From Pochonia chlamydosporia 170 (Eukaryota > Ascomycota > Sordariomycetes > Hypocreales > Clavicipitaceae): a stretch of DNA of 64,000 bases. Each line of letters starts with the position of its first letter. The first letter of the stretch is position 1. The stretch is taken from NCBI RefSeq assembly GCF_001653235.2, contig NC_035794.1, positions 2,542,001 through 2,606,000 of the forward strand. The letters run 5' to 3'. The translations under genes and the position numbers were made by a program. Below, piece by piece: positions 34,487 through 46,599 of the stretch. Below the pieces are notes generated by a model, which saw only the letters and a program-made list of their open reading frames with translations, was not told the origin of the DNA and did no database searches.

Positions 34487-35390
34487 TGTTCTTTTCAGGG
34501 AGAGTAGAAGAAGTAGTGTTGTTGGTAAAATGAGGTAGAACGACCAGCGTGAATGTTTCTGCGACGGGAATAGTCAAGGTGTTAGGAGTGAGGAGAAGGA
34601 CGGCATCTAAATATTCACGGCAAAAAGGGCTCTTCGTACCTGGTGGCTTGGATGTGTTATTGTGCTTTATGCGCAGGTGTTGTTGTCGGAGCAAAGAAGA
34701 AGAGTCAACAGGTCCAGGATGTTGACCTGTTATACATAAATCGGCGTAGTATGCACAAGGATGGAAGAGGAAGAAAAAAGTTCAAATGTGCAACCCCATG
34801 TGCACTTGCTTGGTCGGCATGAACAAGGGCAGAAGGAAAGAAAGTAAACGGATCGTCCTGTTTGGACGGTCGGCACGGCAACGGATGTGGGCCAGGGTCC
34901 CAGAGAAGAGTCATGATGGAGCTTGTCAATGGCATGTGGGGGCAACATTGAGTGCACAACTCCATGAGCCCATCTGCTTGCCACCACTGCAAAACAAAAC
35001 GCACGGGGCAGGTTGGCCGTGTCGGCGTGGCAATTGGCGTGCAGTGGCAGATTTAGTTTGGAAACGGGTTTATGCGAGATGTAGCTTGCCGCAGGGTCCG
35101 ATTCGTTGGCGGCGGTGTGTTTGGCGCATTGGATGCCGTGATCCAATGGATGCTTGGACGTTGGGATGGTTTGTGAAATTGGGGTAGCGTATGCCGTTGC
35201 CTGGTTCGAGCATGATTTGATATTGAGTCACTGTATTCGAGCGAAGAAAGTGTTTGACAACCTACAGGAAACCGACCACACGGCCCGTTTGACATTAAGA
35301 TCACGTCCATGGGATACCAGCCATACAATTCCAGTCATATCGTGAAATACACAGTGTCCATTTACCATACACTCGCAAGACTTTATTATC
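34487..35390. other. Intergenic, SPO12 upstream region and dehydrogenase 3' side
   Basis: A 900-bp region with no gene. Several overlapping short frames occur on both strands without recognisable domains. It should hold the SPO12 promoter. Confidence 0.4.
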
Positions 35391-36920
35391 CTAAATCTTG
35401 GCATGACGAATCCTAGCACCAGGCTGAGCCGTCTGCGTACCATACTTCTTCATCAGATCCGCCGTCTTCTCCCGCTGCCACTGAAGCTTCTGCGTCGTCT
35501 CCTTGCCACGCTTGTTCTCGTTGCGTCCCATCTGCTGCAAGTGCACCTCGTCAGGACCATCTGCCAGCCTCAGCGTTCGGATACCAGCCCACATGTTGGC
35601 AAGGGGGGTGTCCTGGCAAACACCAGCACCGCCAAAGGACTGGATGGCGCGGTCGATGACGGTCAGCGCAGTCTGCGGGATGAGCACCTTGGCCTGGGCA
35701 ATTTCCTTGAGAGCCTTCTTGGGGCCCAGGAGATCCATCTTGTGTGCGGCATTGAGGACAATCAGACGAGCAGAGTCGATTTCAATGCGCGACTTGGCAA
35801 TCCACTCGAGGATGACACCATGCTCGCGGAGCAGCTTGCCAAAGGGCTTCTTGCGCTCATCGTTGACGCGCATCAGCATCCAGTCGAGGGCGACCTCGGA
35901 CTATATAGTGTTAGTTTTCCAATGTCAGAACCGGGGCCAAGTTTTCGTGGTCAAACATACAGCTCCAATACTTCGCATGGCGTGATGAATTCTGCCGGGT
36001 CCCAGACGGCCCTGAATAATCTCAAATCCACGTCCCTCCCCGAGCACCATGCTGCTCACGGGAACCCTCACATTCGTAAACGTCAAGTGTCCATGGCCGT
36101 GTGGCGCATCATCATACCCATACACCTTGAGCATTCTGTTGATTTTGATGCCCGGCGTATCAGCAGGCACCAACACAACACTCTGCTGTCTGTACGGATC
36201 CTTGTTGTTCTTATCCGTCTTGCCCATGACAATGTAAATCTGGCAACGGGGGTCACCGGCACCGCTGGACCACCACTTCTGCCCATTGAGCACGTACTCG
36301 TTGCCCTCGCGCCGGATATCCAACTCAATGTTGGTGGCGTCCGATGAAGCAACCTGCGGCTCCGTCATGAGGAAGGCAGAGCGAATCTTGCCGTCCATCA
36401 GGGGCTTGAGCCACTGCTGCTTCTGGGCGTCGTTGCCGTATTTGGCCAGCACCTCCATGTTGCCCGTGTCGGGAGCAGCGCAGTTGCACGCCTCGGAGGC
36501 ACTGCGCGAGCGGCCCAGCCACTCGGCCATGATGCCGTACTCGAGGTTCGTCCAGCCGGGCGACTCCTTGTAGTGGCCCTTGGGGAGGAACATGTTCCAG
36601 AGGCCGAGCTTCTTGGCCTTTTCCTTGAGTTCCTCGATGATGGCAGGGTGATTTTCCCAACGGTCATCGCCCTCGCCGACTTGGGCTTCCAGGACGGGAT
36701 CGGCTCTGCGTGGTGGTTAGATTTGTATGGAATGGTTTTGAATCCTGGAGAGTAGTGCCTACGGGATGCATTCTTCCTCGACAAACTTGGCAACCACGTC
36801 AATCATCCTCTTGGCTTCATCGCTCACCAAATGTGAGACCTGCAACGTGTTAGTGGCATGGAAAGAGACTCATTTGTTCCATTGACAGCAACGTACGATG
36901 GCGGGGATCCTGGCAGACAT
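35391..36920 (-). CDS. Acyl-CoA dehydrogenase (ACAD10/11-like)
   Basis: Exons 36920-36897, 36839-36763, 36705-35961 and 35900-35391 give 451 residues. It should oxidise acyl-CoA esters with FAD. Family features are [20 protein letters not shown], the middle-domain [32 protein letters not shown], and the C-terminal helical part with [21 protein letters not shown]. Length and order fit ACAD10/11-type long-chain enzymes found in fungi. It ends in RHAKI; the AKI tripeptide is a known variant peroxisomal targeting signal in Candida trifunctional beta-oxidation enzyme, so a peroxisomal location is possible. No mitochondrial presequence is evident (MSARIPAI is short). Exon 1 is only 24 nt. Confidence 0.9.
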
Positions 36921-37878
36921 GATGGAGGGATGTGAAGCTCAAGACGGTATAATTACGGAGAGTTGGAGGCTTATCCAAGCTTCCAGCCCAGCAACAATAG
37001 CTACTAGACCCAGATTAGAGGATTTAAAAAAAGGACAAGACACAGATGATCCGGGGTAGGATGTGGGTAATGGTAGATCGGATAAAAGACAATCGAGGAG
37101 AAGCAAATGTCCAAGCTGCCATTGCATCCTTAAGTAACGGGTGCGGAGCCGAGGTTCTCAGGCTATTCATCGACGCTACTTCGGGATAGCTGGCGTGGGG
37201 CCACTTGGAGTCCGTTTCGACAGACTGCTTGGCTGGGCCTCTGTCTGGGGTGCAGGGATCTTGTCAAAAACCGAGGTCCCGGTGGGTCCATCAGTCGGCA
37301 ACTTGTCCGCCTTGGCTACCCTAGACCGCCGCGACTCAAGAATATCATGCCACGGTTACCTCAAAGACTATTGATATGGGACCTGTTAGCCGGCCGGAAT
37401 ACATACATCAGTCCATCAAGTACTCCTGCTCGTATGTTTCTCATCCTCACAGCCGAGGTCACCGAGGTGATTGCCATGTTGGGCTATATCCCGTTTATTG
37501 ATCCGCAACCTGCACTACATCGTCTACTACTGCATACAATCTAATCCAACTCTATGCGATGCATGAAGTCCGGAAGCAGTTTACACCGTCTCAAATCAAT
37601 GACAACATCTAATTAAACGTCCCGGCACTCGAGAAAGCCAAGCAGTGCATAACAGTTGGCACGGAACAACAGAAACAACACAGCAGACAGCAGAGACAAA
37701 AAATGAAGGAAAGAAACGACCATGACACCCAAGACAAAGGGAGAACTCGACACCAGTATTCTACACCCATGGCGAGCCGCAAAACAAAAATGGTCCTCTT
37801 CAGGTACGGGTATGCTGATTTAAACACGGTTCTGACACATTCCCCATTACACATCCAACCATCGACTCGTTTGATTCC
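36921..37878. other. Intergenic, no gene seen
   Basis: About 960 bp between the dehydrogenase start and the YPT7 stop. The A-rich stretch 37670-37790 (many AAC/AGA units) likely belongs to the YPT7 3' UTR. No RNA gene or repeat was recognised. Confidence 0.4.
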
Positions 37879-38840
37879 TCAACAGGCGCAACCATCGCGG
37901 TCATTGTCAATGTGGATGTTGATAGGGTCGTCGAATTCGCCGCTAAATTCCTCCGACTCTTCTTGTGCGAGGGCGTTTCGGGCAATGACTGCATCCATTA
38001 GCACACGGGCCACTCTCGTTTCATGTATTAGCATGGATACCTACCCTCAAATGCTTGATCAATATTGATGGCCTCTTTGGCACTAGTCTCAAAGTACGGG
38101 ATATCTCCCTTGGACTGGCAAAAGGTCATGGCTCGTTTGTTTGAAATCTGCTTCAACGTTAGGAACCCCGTCACAAGATATATCGGCAACAGTCAGCCAT
38201 ACCACTCGCTTGCTCTCCTCGACATCAATCTTGTTTCCAAGCACAACCTGCAACAGTTAGCAGTCGCTTAGCCAGCAGCAGCACAGTATTCCAACTCACA
38301 AATGGAAAGTTGGGAGGATCCCGCGGTGACGCCTGGATCAGAAACTCGTCTCTCCAGCTGTCAAGAGCCTCGAAGCTCTTGGCATTGTTGACATCGTAAA
38401 CGAGAACGCAGCAGTCAGCGCCACGGTAAAAGGCGACACCCAAAGACTGAAATCGCTCCTGTCCAGCAGTGTCCCACAGCTATTGCGCATCGTCTATTAG
38501 CCCAGCTGCTCAACCATCGCCGTCGCGCTCGTGCAACCTACCTGCATGGTGACCTGTCTGTCGTCCACCATGACCTCTCGTGTTAAAAAGTCGGCGCCGA
38601 TGGTGGCCTTGTAGCTTGCACTAAACTTCTTCTTGACCTGTGTCCCGCCATATTCCATCAGTACGTGTCTGCGTTAGGGCTAGGGTGAGCGGCCGTACAT
38701 ATTGGTTCATCAAACTCGTCTTGCCGACACCGCTATCTCCAAGGATGATAACCTAGTTCCCCCGTCGTCAGTACCGATCCGTAAAATGTTGTCGTCCTAT
38801 CCATTCGTACCTTGAGAAGGACCTTCTTCCGCGAAGACAT
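37879..38840 (-). CDS. YPT7: Rab7-type small GTPase YPT7
   Basis: Seven exons (38840-38811, 38752-38699, 38637-38542, 38479-38300, 38247-38203, 38147-38045, 37988-37879) give 205 residues, the standard length. YPT7 controls vacuole fusion and late endosome traffic with the HOPS complex. Visible motifs are the P-loop [10 protein letters not shown], switch I with KATIGADF, switch [15 protein letters not shown], and ETSAKEA. The end DNDRDGCAC carries the C-terminal CxC for double geranylgeranylation. All six introns are 46-63 bp and every join keeps the Rab7 sequence without gaps. Confidence 0.96.
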
Positions 38841-39603
38841 GATGTCGGGTTGTGCTTGTGTTGAGGTGGGTGGCGAGGTTGTAGGAAGTTGTCGGTCAAT
38901 GACGTGATACGCGAGGAGTTGAGCGTTTCAGCGCTCCAGGTAGTGACGGTGGGAGACGCTCGTCCAGTCTCGTCTCGGAGCGATTAGGTAGCTGTTAAAT
39001 ATGTCCCGTCCTTCGCAGCAGGCACAAGTATATTAAGTTGTTGGGGTAGGGTTGCGGAGTGGCCAGGCGTCGACGAGCACGAGACCCTGCAGCAAGGCGG
39101 TAACTTTAGATGCGGGTGTGAGAGGAGTGGTTCAAGGCCTCGAGGCTCAAGCTGCGGAGGAGTTGAGGTCTGGTCTCGTTGCTTGAGGCGGCGGGTGGAC
39201 GGCGAGCTGGGGTGTTTGACGGAAACGAATGACTGGGCAGATGACTGAGAGCAGAGACATTGACCAGGGTTAACTGGCCGCAAGGTCTCCACTGGTCGAC
39301 GCTGGTTGATTGTCCAGGGAACTGACTGCTGCCTCGAGCGCTGAAATGAAGCAGGGCTAGTGGCTGTTGCACTCACTACAGTGGTCGACAGGTGCAGCTA
39401 GCCAGACATGGACTTGATGTGGGGCTTCCGTCTCTCATCCCAGTGACATCAACTCCAAAGCTCGAACATCATTGCATTTCATGCATGTGAGATCCAACGA
39501 CCTTAAGAGTTGACGACGACACCCAATCCACACGTCTCTTCCCGAAAGAGCATCCCACAATATACAAACACATCCCATCATGACACCGTCATAGCAATAA
39601 CCA
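38841..39603. promoter_or_regulatory. Divergent promoter region YPT7 / ChlI-like gene
   Basis: A 760-bp gap between two divergent genes. No TATA box or long repeat stands out. Confidence 0.4.
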
Positions 39604-40691
39604 ATGGCCACAACCGCGCCATCATCCATCCTCCCCAAAATCCTCGACCTGACCGACCTCGAACTTGCCATCCTCCTCTGCCTCCTCACCCGCGAACACG
39701 GCATCATCACCACGCCCTCCTCCTCCCTCTCCCTCCTAACCACCGAGCTCAGCCTCGTCGCAACGCGCACCTTCAACCTAACCTGCTCCATAATCAACTG
39801 CACGCCCACCACCACCCTCGACGACTTCGCATCCGCCCTCCTCCTCCCGCAACAACCCGCACAAACCCTCCAAAGACCAGACTACTTTGTCCACAGCCCC
39901 CAGCGAAGCGTCCACGCGTCCCCTCTCCCGCCGCCATCCCAAATCGCAAACTGCATCCTCGCCAAAAACCTCAACCTCGCTCCGAAAACCGTCCAGATCC
40001 AGGCCCTCGAGCTGCTTCGCACCCGCCGCATCTTCACACGGACGGCTGTGCAAACTGCCCCCAAGCAATTCATCTTCATACCTGTGCTAGAGGCAGATAG
40101 CCCGGGGAGAGGAGAGAGGGTGACACCTCACTTGAACGACTTCTTTTCCCTGGCGCATTGGCACGACCCGGAAGATGGGTTCGTGAATATCGATGAGGAT
40201 GAGGAGGCGGAGACGGGGTCGACAGATAGTGTGGTTCGACGGGATGGTTCCGCGTTGATACCAGAAAGTGTATGTGCTGATTCGGTAAAGGTGTGAGGCA
40301 TGCTAACGCAGTGTAGGAAATAAGCCATCTTGCGCAGCTCAGCCAGCGGGTACAAGTAGATGTTGAAATCACCCGGTACCAAATGAATATCGTGTCGTTT
40401 TTACGCATGCACCGTGCCGTGGCAGATGGCATAACGCCCAATGCCACAAAACATCTCGACAAATTGATGCGGTGTCTGGCTCCTTTGCACGGACTAGACT
40501 TTGTCACGCCGGCGCTGGTGGGTGTTGCTGCGAAAAAGGTCTATCTGCATAGGATAAGGATCACTACGCCAGAGAATGAGAGGAGTATGCAATGGGGAAG
40601 CAAGTTAGAAGCCGTGGCAGCTATACTAGAAGACATGGGACCAGAGGAAGTAGTCGATGATGTTTTGGGAATGGTTACGGCGCCGATATAG
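39604..40691 (+). CDS. Conserved fungal protein with Mg-chelatase (ChlI)-like similarity
   Basis: Exons 39604-40269 and 40317-40691 give 346 residues. The blocks ELAILLCLLTREHGIITT, QIQALELLRTRRIFTRTAVQ and RVTPHLNDFFSLAHWHDPED match a conserved fungal family usually labelled magnesium chelatase-like, with reduced AAA+ character. I see no intact Walker A, so ATPase activity is doubtful. The C-terminal exon (EITRYQMNIVSFLRMHRAVA and TKHLDKLMRCLAPLHGLDFV) resembles the helical lid region of ChlI/MCM-type AAA proteins. Fungi make no chlorophyll, so the label says little about function. Role unknown. Confidence 0.75.
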
Positions 40692-40967
40692 CGAATCGCC
40701 AGTATATTATAGAATTCTATTATGTCTTGACGCACTGTTTTCTTACAATGCCCTGCCCCGGACGTGACATTGGGCACACCCATGTTTCCCATGAATTTTA
40801 ACCGTGCCGTCATCACAGACAGCTCTTTTGTGCCTGTTTCCATTTCAATGTGTTCCTCTCCGCCTCTGACGTTCGGCGTCATACACAATACCCATTCATT
40901 GACCAATTGAATAGTAAAAGATTACAATGCTTAAAAATGACCTCTAAACGCCTACTTGAAGCTCTTT

Positions 40968-42757
40968 CTACGAGACTTGCTTAATCTTGCATGACCATCC
41001 GGACCCGGACTCCAAAAGAGGCAAACTAAAAGGCTGTTAGTCACAAGAAAAACGACGAAAACGCTCCAAGTTGAACATACCTAGCACCCAGGCACCATCC
41101 CAGCTCATTGCCCTTAATCTTCTTGGCAATCTTGACCTCTCGGTCGATGGGCATGTCATATCCGTGGTGTAACAGCACCGTCATAAAGTTCAAATCCAGG
41201 CAGTACTGCTCGCGGCCCTTAAGCTCCTCGAGCGCACCGGGAATGCTGTCAAAAGTGCCCCATCCAGGTTGACCCTTGCAGACGGTCTGCGCCAGGTCGT
41301 GCAGCTCGCGAATGGTGAAGGAATCGGGCATACCGAGGGGTTGAGTGCGGTCGTAAAAGTAGGAAAAGATGTAGACGTCTTCCTTGGCAAACGTCTTTGC
41401 AAGTGAGGGCTGGTGAACACCGTTGAATGAGCAGGGAGCAAGCTTGCATTCCTTGTCCTTTTCGAGGATTCGCTCGGCGAGACTGCGGCATTGAGAAGCA
41501 TGCGAAGCAGAAGGTTCAGCGGGGCCGGTGAAGTTGTACGTCTTCTTGGTGTCCTTGTCGAATTCGACTTCAATTTCACGGGTGCGGCCGGGTGTGATGC
41601 AAGGGTGAACAATGGGCTTGGTTTGCCAGGTGGTATCGTCCGACTTGGACTTCTTCATATCGTTGACGAGAAGTCGGTGAATGGCATTGCGGGCTTCCAT
41701 CAGGCCATAGCCCAGGTGAGAGTGCTGGTAGAGGTCGAACTTCTGACCACCAAAGTCAAGAGAGAACTTGTGCTCGCCTTCGGATAGCTTCTCGGGCATG
41801 CCTCCAGCCTTGGCCGCCTTAAAGGTCGGCTGGAAGACAATCTGAGTCGAGCCACCACCCAGGTCGAAAACAGCAGCCGTCTCCGTCTTGTCGGGGCCGC
41901 CAATCTTGCCGAGAAGATAGTTGGTCGTGATCCAGGCGTAGACACCTTCGTCGGCGCCATCCATGACGGCAACGCCGCCTTTTTCGTCAGAGACAACGGG
42001 GAAGGGATAGTCCTTCTCGAGATGCTCGCGGACCTGCTTGAGGATGGCGTCCGACTTTTGCGGGCCAACCTTGCGCAATCCGGCCGTGGCCTTGACGGCG
42101 ACGGGGCTGCATCGCTTGAGCTTCTCGGGAACATTTTCCATGGCGACGGCCAGCAGGGGATCCAGAGTCTTGGCAGCGGCAACAGGGTCGTCTGCGTACT
42201 TGCTGAGGCCGCCGACCGACTTCTCCGTCATTTTGAATTCTTCGTGCTCGAGTTCGGGGACGGGACCACAGTTGTTGAACTTGTAGACGTGAATGCGGGA
42301 TCCGGTACTGCCAGCATCAATCATGAGGACGTATTGAACAATGGGCTTATCCTTGGAGTACGATTTGGTGCATCGAGCGGTTCCGTAGGACGAATCGGCA
42401 GGGACCTGGCCATTATTGGACTTGTTGGCGCTGCCACTGTTGCCAGACTTGTGAGAGACTGTAGATTGTTAGATTGTGAGTTCAAATACACTTTCGTCTT
42501 TCCCTGCCCTGGGTTAATAGTCACGCACCCTCATTGTAGACATCAACGCCTCGCGGCGACAGCCAGTAAAACAACAAGCAGACGGACAGGACGATGGCGG
42601 TCGTCTTGACCCACCGCGTCTTTTGCGACTGCGACATCCACTGTTCCTTCATCCTCGCAAATACACCTTGGGGGCGACCGTTTCCGTATCGATCAGGCTT
42701 CTCGTGAGGGTCGTGAACAACGTGTTTCGTCGGCAGCGAGACCGACTGTTTTCGCAT
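40968..42757 (-). CDS. GDA1: Golgi guanosine diphosphatase GDA1
   Basis: Exons 42757-42529, 42458-41081 and 41025-40968 give 554 residues. The enzyme converts GDP to GMP in the Golgi lumen so that GDP-mannose can be imported for glycosylation. It is a type II membrane protein: a cytosolic N-terminus (MRKQSVSLPTKHVVHDPHEK), one membrane segment (TTAIVLSVCLLFYWL) and a lumenal apyrase domain. Apyrase conserved regions are DAGSTGSRIHVYKF, ATAGLRKVG, GVYAWITTNYLLG and DLGGGSTQIVF. The third exon of 58 nt restores the usual end GASLPLLESGSGWSCKIKQ. Reading through the donor instead gives the unrelated tail YVQLGAFSSFFL. Start at 42757 is preferred over an upstream Met at 42823 because family members begin here. 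Confidence 0.93.
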
Positions 42758-43611
42758 GAGGGATGGTTGTGTCGAGGGGAAAGCCAAATTCAAACCTCGC
42801 TCTTCAACCGAAGAGACGAGCAAAAGAGCGAACGAGGTACAACGGTGTGTAACGAGTGACGCCTACGCAAGCTTCATGCAACGTGACCTGCAGGCGGGAT
42901 ATGTCGACGAGGGTATATCCGTTGACTGGCGACGAAAAGCAAACTGTAGGTAATGAAGGAAAGGAAACGAAAAAAAAATTAGGTTGGAAACAAGAAGCCA
43001 AGCCACGCAAGATGGAAAAAGGGATGAGAGCCACACTGACTATTGACAGGCGGAACGTGGATGGCGAACAAATTGGTGGGTACGAAGTATGAGAAAGGGG
43101 AATATGGATGGAGTCGTCGGGCCAAAGTGCTTGGTGCATGTGGAAAAGGAGATCAATTGGTTGACGAATCAATGGCGGTGCGTGGTGAATGTGCAAATCG
43201 AAACTCCACTTGCCCTTGATTCTGTCCCTTTGTCGCTGCACTGTCGATTTCGAGGTGGCAAACTCGGGACGCCACTTTAACTTTTGATGCCAAAAATAAT
43301 GAATTGTGTCTAGCATCATTTTGACAGAAAAGGCTCAATATTTACTCATCTGGTCGAATTCACATCATCAACGGACTTCCGTCGCTCGCTTCTGACTTGA
43401 ATGTGACGCTCTGAAACACTCAATGCCGTCTTGACGATCGCAACAGTGGCACAAGCCGATCTGGTCGAATGCGGAAGCTCAACAACCACAATGCAACAAC
43501 GAATCCGGCAGCACCAACTCGACATCAATTGATCTCATTCGTAGCAACAAACGACTCTTTACGCCAACTATTTTATTTCCACGACTAACAGCTGTACTGG
43601 CTTCCAGAACG
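42758..43611. other. Intergenic, no gene seen
   Basis: An 850-bp stretch with the GDA1 promoter (minus strand) and the 3' side of the carboxypeptidase gene. No supported frame. Confidence 0.4.
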
Positions 43612-45616
43612 TTACAACTCGCCATCGCCAACCTCGGCCGCATCCTCAACCACAAAGTAATCCTTCACAGTCACCTTGCCGCTCTTCACCTTCTCCCACA
43701 CTTCAGGCGTGCACGTCTCAGGCGCCAAGATGTAGCACTTGGGCTCCGGCGCCTTGGGAGGAGCCTGCTTGACATGCCATGTACTCGAGGGCCCAACGGT
43801 CGACAACTCATCATGCACAGGCAACAAGCCAGTAGGGATATCACGGTTGAACAGCGCTCGCATGAAGATTTCATACGCAGCCTCGGGCTGATACATGGGA
43901 ATCATGTGGCCTGCCTGGTAGACACGGGTAAAGCTAAAGTTGCCGAATTGACGGGTGAGACCGCCAACGCCTTCAGACGTCAGCAGAGGGGTATACCCAG
44001 CCTTCTTGAAGTCATTTGCGCGGGAGTACGGAATGGCAAGAGAGGACATTTCACCGCCAATCCAGTTGCATGCAAAATCGCGATCACCATACATCATGTG
44101 GACCTTGACACCGGAATCGAGAAGATAGCCCACCGCGTCGAGGAACCCGCCGTGCACCTCGTCTAATGTGCCGACAAAGTTGAGGGCCACAGTCTCTGAA
44201 GACATGGTGAAGTTGATGGGGCTGCCGAGAGCACGGAGGGCTTCCTCTTGCGCCAGGTAGCCGATGTAGTGGGGAGGCGGGAACGGATCGGCCTTGGGAT
44301 GGGAAATGTCGAAACGGGCATTGTTGTTGTTCTCAAAAGCCTTTTCGCCGGCCAAGATGCACTGGTCTTCCATGTCGGGGCACAGCTCAGAAGGCAACTC
44401 GCGAGCCATTCTGAGGGCGTTCTTGTCGAGGGTGAGAAGCTCGTTTTGGCATTTAACGATTTGATCACGGCACCCTCCTTTGCGGGTAAAATTGTGCATT
44501 AGCTCATCGTAGACAGTCTTGTTGATTGCCTTGATGTCGAACGTCTATGGTTTGGTTAGTAAGATACGTTGGGCGTTGTTGGTTGCAACGATCACACTTA
44601 CATTGTTATATGGAAAGATGATGGACGCTTCTTCCTGGATAACGGCATCCAAGTACCCATTGACGATGCCCAGAGTGTCAAGGTGAAGGTAGTGGGCGTG
44701 CTCAACGTCAATTGTGCCGTTGAGGATCTTTTCATTTTGCTGCTGGAAGAAACGCATGAACCCCGGTCCGTAATGGCCGCCATAGCTCTCTGCCCACATG
44801 CTGATGCGGTCATCATTGGGCTTGTAGTGCGGGAACTCGGTGAAGAATGTCTGGGCAAAATGCCACAGGGCATGGGCAGCCTGCTGGGTGCTGTTGGTGG
44901 TGTGAGACGACTTTTGACTGGGGAGAGTGCCAATGTGTGTGGTGAGGTTGACTTCGGGCAGTCCGTTGGAGAAGTCGGTGGGAACAATCTTGACTTCCTC
45001 GCCGCCAGTGTAGATGGTGACGTTGGTGGGGATGTCGTAGGAGAAGCCGACCTGGACGGGCTCGTCAATGTAAAGCATATTGACGTGGTTGTTCCAGCTC
45101 CATGGGTTGTGGATTGGAGTCTTGGAGTCGTCATCAATGAAGCAAGGGCCGTTTTCCCCAAGCAGACCGATCATGGACGAGCCTCCAGGGCCCCCGTTGA
45201 GCCAGATGGCTAGGGGTGCGTTTTCTGGGTCATGGCGAGCCTCAAAGAACCAGAAGAACCTAAATTGATCAGTTGGATGCACAAATTAGGGCGCAAAATA
45301 CTTGACCACCTACGTGTTGACGGGATAGTCCTGCTTCTCGCCCGAGGCATCATCCAAGAGACCCGGCGGCAGATGGACGTGACCAGCGTACGACTTGACG
45401 CCGCGTGTAGTTTCACAAAGTCCGGGCTGTTGCGAGATGTTAGTAATTTGTTCAATTGATTTACGGGGAACAGATGGGGAAGCTCACCTCTTTGAAGGAA
45501 ATGGTGACATTCTCATGAAACTTGGACTTGATGACCTTGACGCCCTCTGGTGTAGGAGGAAATTGAGCCGCGGCCAAGCCCGCCAAGCCGCCAAGCAACA
45601 GAGTTTTGGACAGCAT
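43612..45616 (-). CDS. Secreted serine carboxypeptidase, family S10
   Basis: Exons 45616-45488, 45426-45314, 45259-44602 and 44544-43612 give 610 residues. A signal peptide is clear ([19 protein letters not shown]). The substrate-binding NGGPGGSS and the catalytic triad are present: Ser near 239 in ESYGGHYGP, Asp near 456 in YGDRDFACN, and His near 513 in [12 protein letters not shown]. Several N-glycosylation sites (NVT, NLT, NGT, NFT, NFS) fit a secreted or vacuolar enzyme. It should remove C-terminal residues from peptides. The last 60 residues ([20 protein letters not shown]) extend past the usual catalytic end, with two extra Cys. No GPI-like hydrophobic tail is seen. Confidence 0.93.
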
Positions 45617-46163
45617 TCTGTCTTGACTTGGATCAATTGACAGACGACCAAAGGTTGTTGGAGATGAAATCGGGATCAAGTTTCCTTGTAGTCGACGAAA
45701 AAGCTAGGCATCATGACCACGGAACTCGTACCCTATGGTGAGGACATACGCCACGGCTCCGTTCCTGATTCTGGAGCTCCGTCCACCTTGTTGGCCGTGT
45801 TAGTTGACGGATGATACTGCAAAGAGCTCCAACTGGGGCTATCTCTTGTGGGGAACGCTTCTAGTATCCGTCACCGTCTTATTCCCTCCATCTCGACCTG
45901 CCTTTCGAGGAACGCCGTCGGAACCGGTACCCGACAACGATGTTGGCAAAGGCGCCAATACCATCTGCGGCCAAAGGCTGAACAACTAAAGTAAGACTAA
46001 GAAGACCTGAAAATGGAGCTGAGATAATTGCACACCAGGCAACAATGGCATGGGAACAAAACCTAGGGCCGGCAAAACCGGGTGTCAAGGTGCCCGCACG
46101 CCATAGCTTTATAAGAACAAATAATTCGCCACGCTAACAACCCCATCAATGGTTAGGGGATTA
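45617..46163. other. Intergenic before tRNA-Thr
   Basis: About 550 bp with the carboxypeptidase promoter and DNA leading to the tRNA gene. No gene or repeat recognised. Confidence 0.4.
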
Positions 46164-46235
46164 GCCCTCGTAGCACAGTGGTAGTGCGTGTCACTCGTAA
46201 TGACAAGGTCGTCTGTTCGATCCAGGCCGCGGGCA
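46164..46235 (+). tRNA. tRNA-Thr, anticodon CGT
   Basis: 72 nt fold as a full cloverleaf without intron. The D stem GCAC/GTGC has loop AGTGGTA. The anticodon stem TGTCA/TGACA has loop CTCGTAA, giving CGT (46196-46198), which reads ACG (Thr). The T arm is GTCTG-TTCGATC-CAGGC. The acceptor GCCCTCG pairs with CGCGGGC except for one T-C mismatch at pair 5-68. The discriminator is A. A run of seven T at 46244-46250 follows as Pol III terminator. Confidence 0.93.
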
Positions 46236-46243
46236 CATTACTC

Positions 46244-46250
46244 TTTTTTT
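46244..46250 (+). terminator. Pol III terminator of tRNA-Thr
   Basis: Seven consecutive T, nine bases after the tRNA 3' end. Confidence 0.85.
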
Positions 46251-46599
46251 GCCGTTTCCTTTTGTTCGAATACATTTTATTTCTTTGTTCGAGAGATCGC
46301 ACAGTCATTTGAAACATCAGGAATAAAACTTTCTTTTTTTGCCTGCTGTGAAGGAGCTGACTAAACCGAGACAGTACAAAGCAAGGTTCAACTGTCGGAG
46401 TCGGAGTTCAGCACCAATACCGACGTCAGTCACCTCCAGAACCTTCGGCTCACGTACTCCGTGTTGCCTGCGCTTCACGCAATGTCACAATTCGCCTCCC
46501 ACGACAACCCTTAAAATCGAACAACATGCCCAGGAAGTAGCCAGCCAAGAGGGAAATAGTTACAGTCATACTTTTCAAGCCAACCCCCTACAAGCCGAC
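46251..46599. other. Intergenic, upstream of the PPPDE-thioredoxin gene
   Basis: 350 bp between the tRNA terminator and the next ATG. It should hold that gene's promoter. No other feature seen. Confidence 0.4.

Noticed and set aside
35403..36347. 314-codon plus-strand frame
   Set aside because: Antisense to the acyl-CoA dehydrogenase; no domain of its own.
42524..42823. Upstream Met at 42823 as the GDA1 start
   Set aside because: Adds 22 residues with no family match; homologues begin at the MRKQSVSLP Met (42757).
21446..45616. Biosynthetic or defence gene cluster
   Set aside because: Adjacent genes serve unrelated core functions; no PKS, NRPS, terpene cyclase, P450 group or pathway regulator is present.
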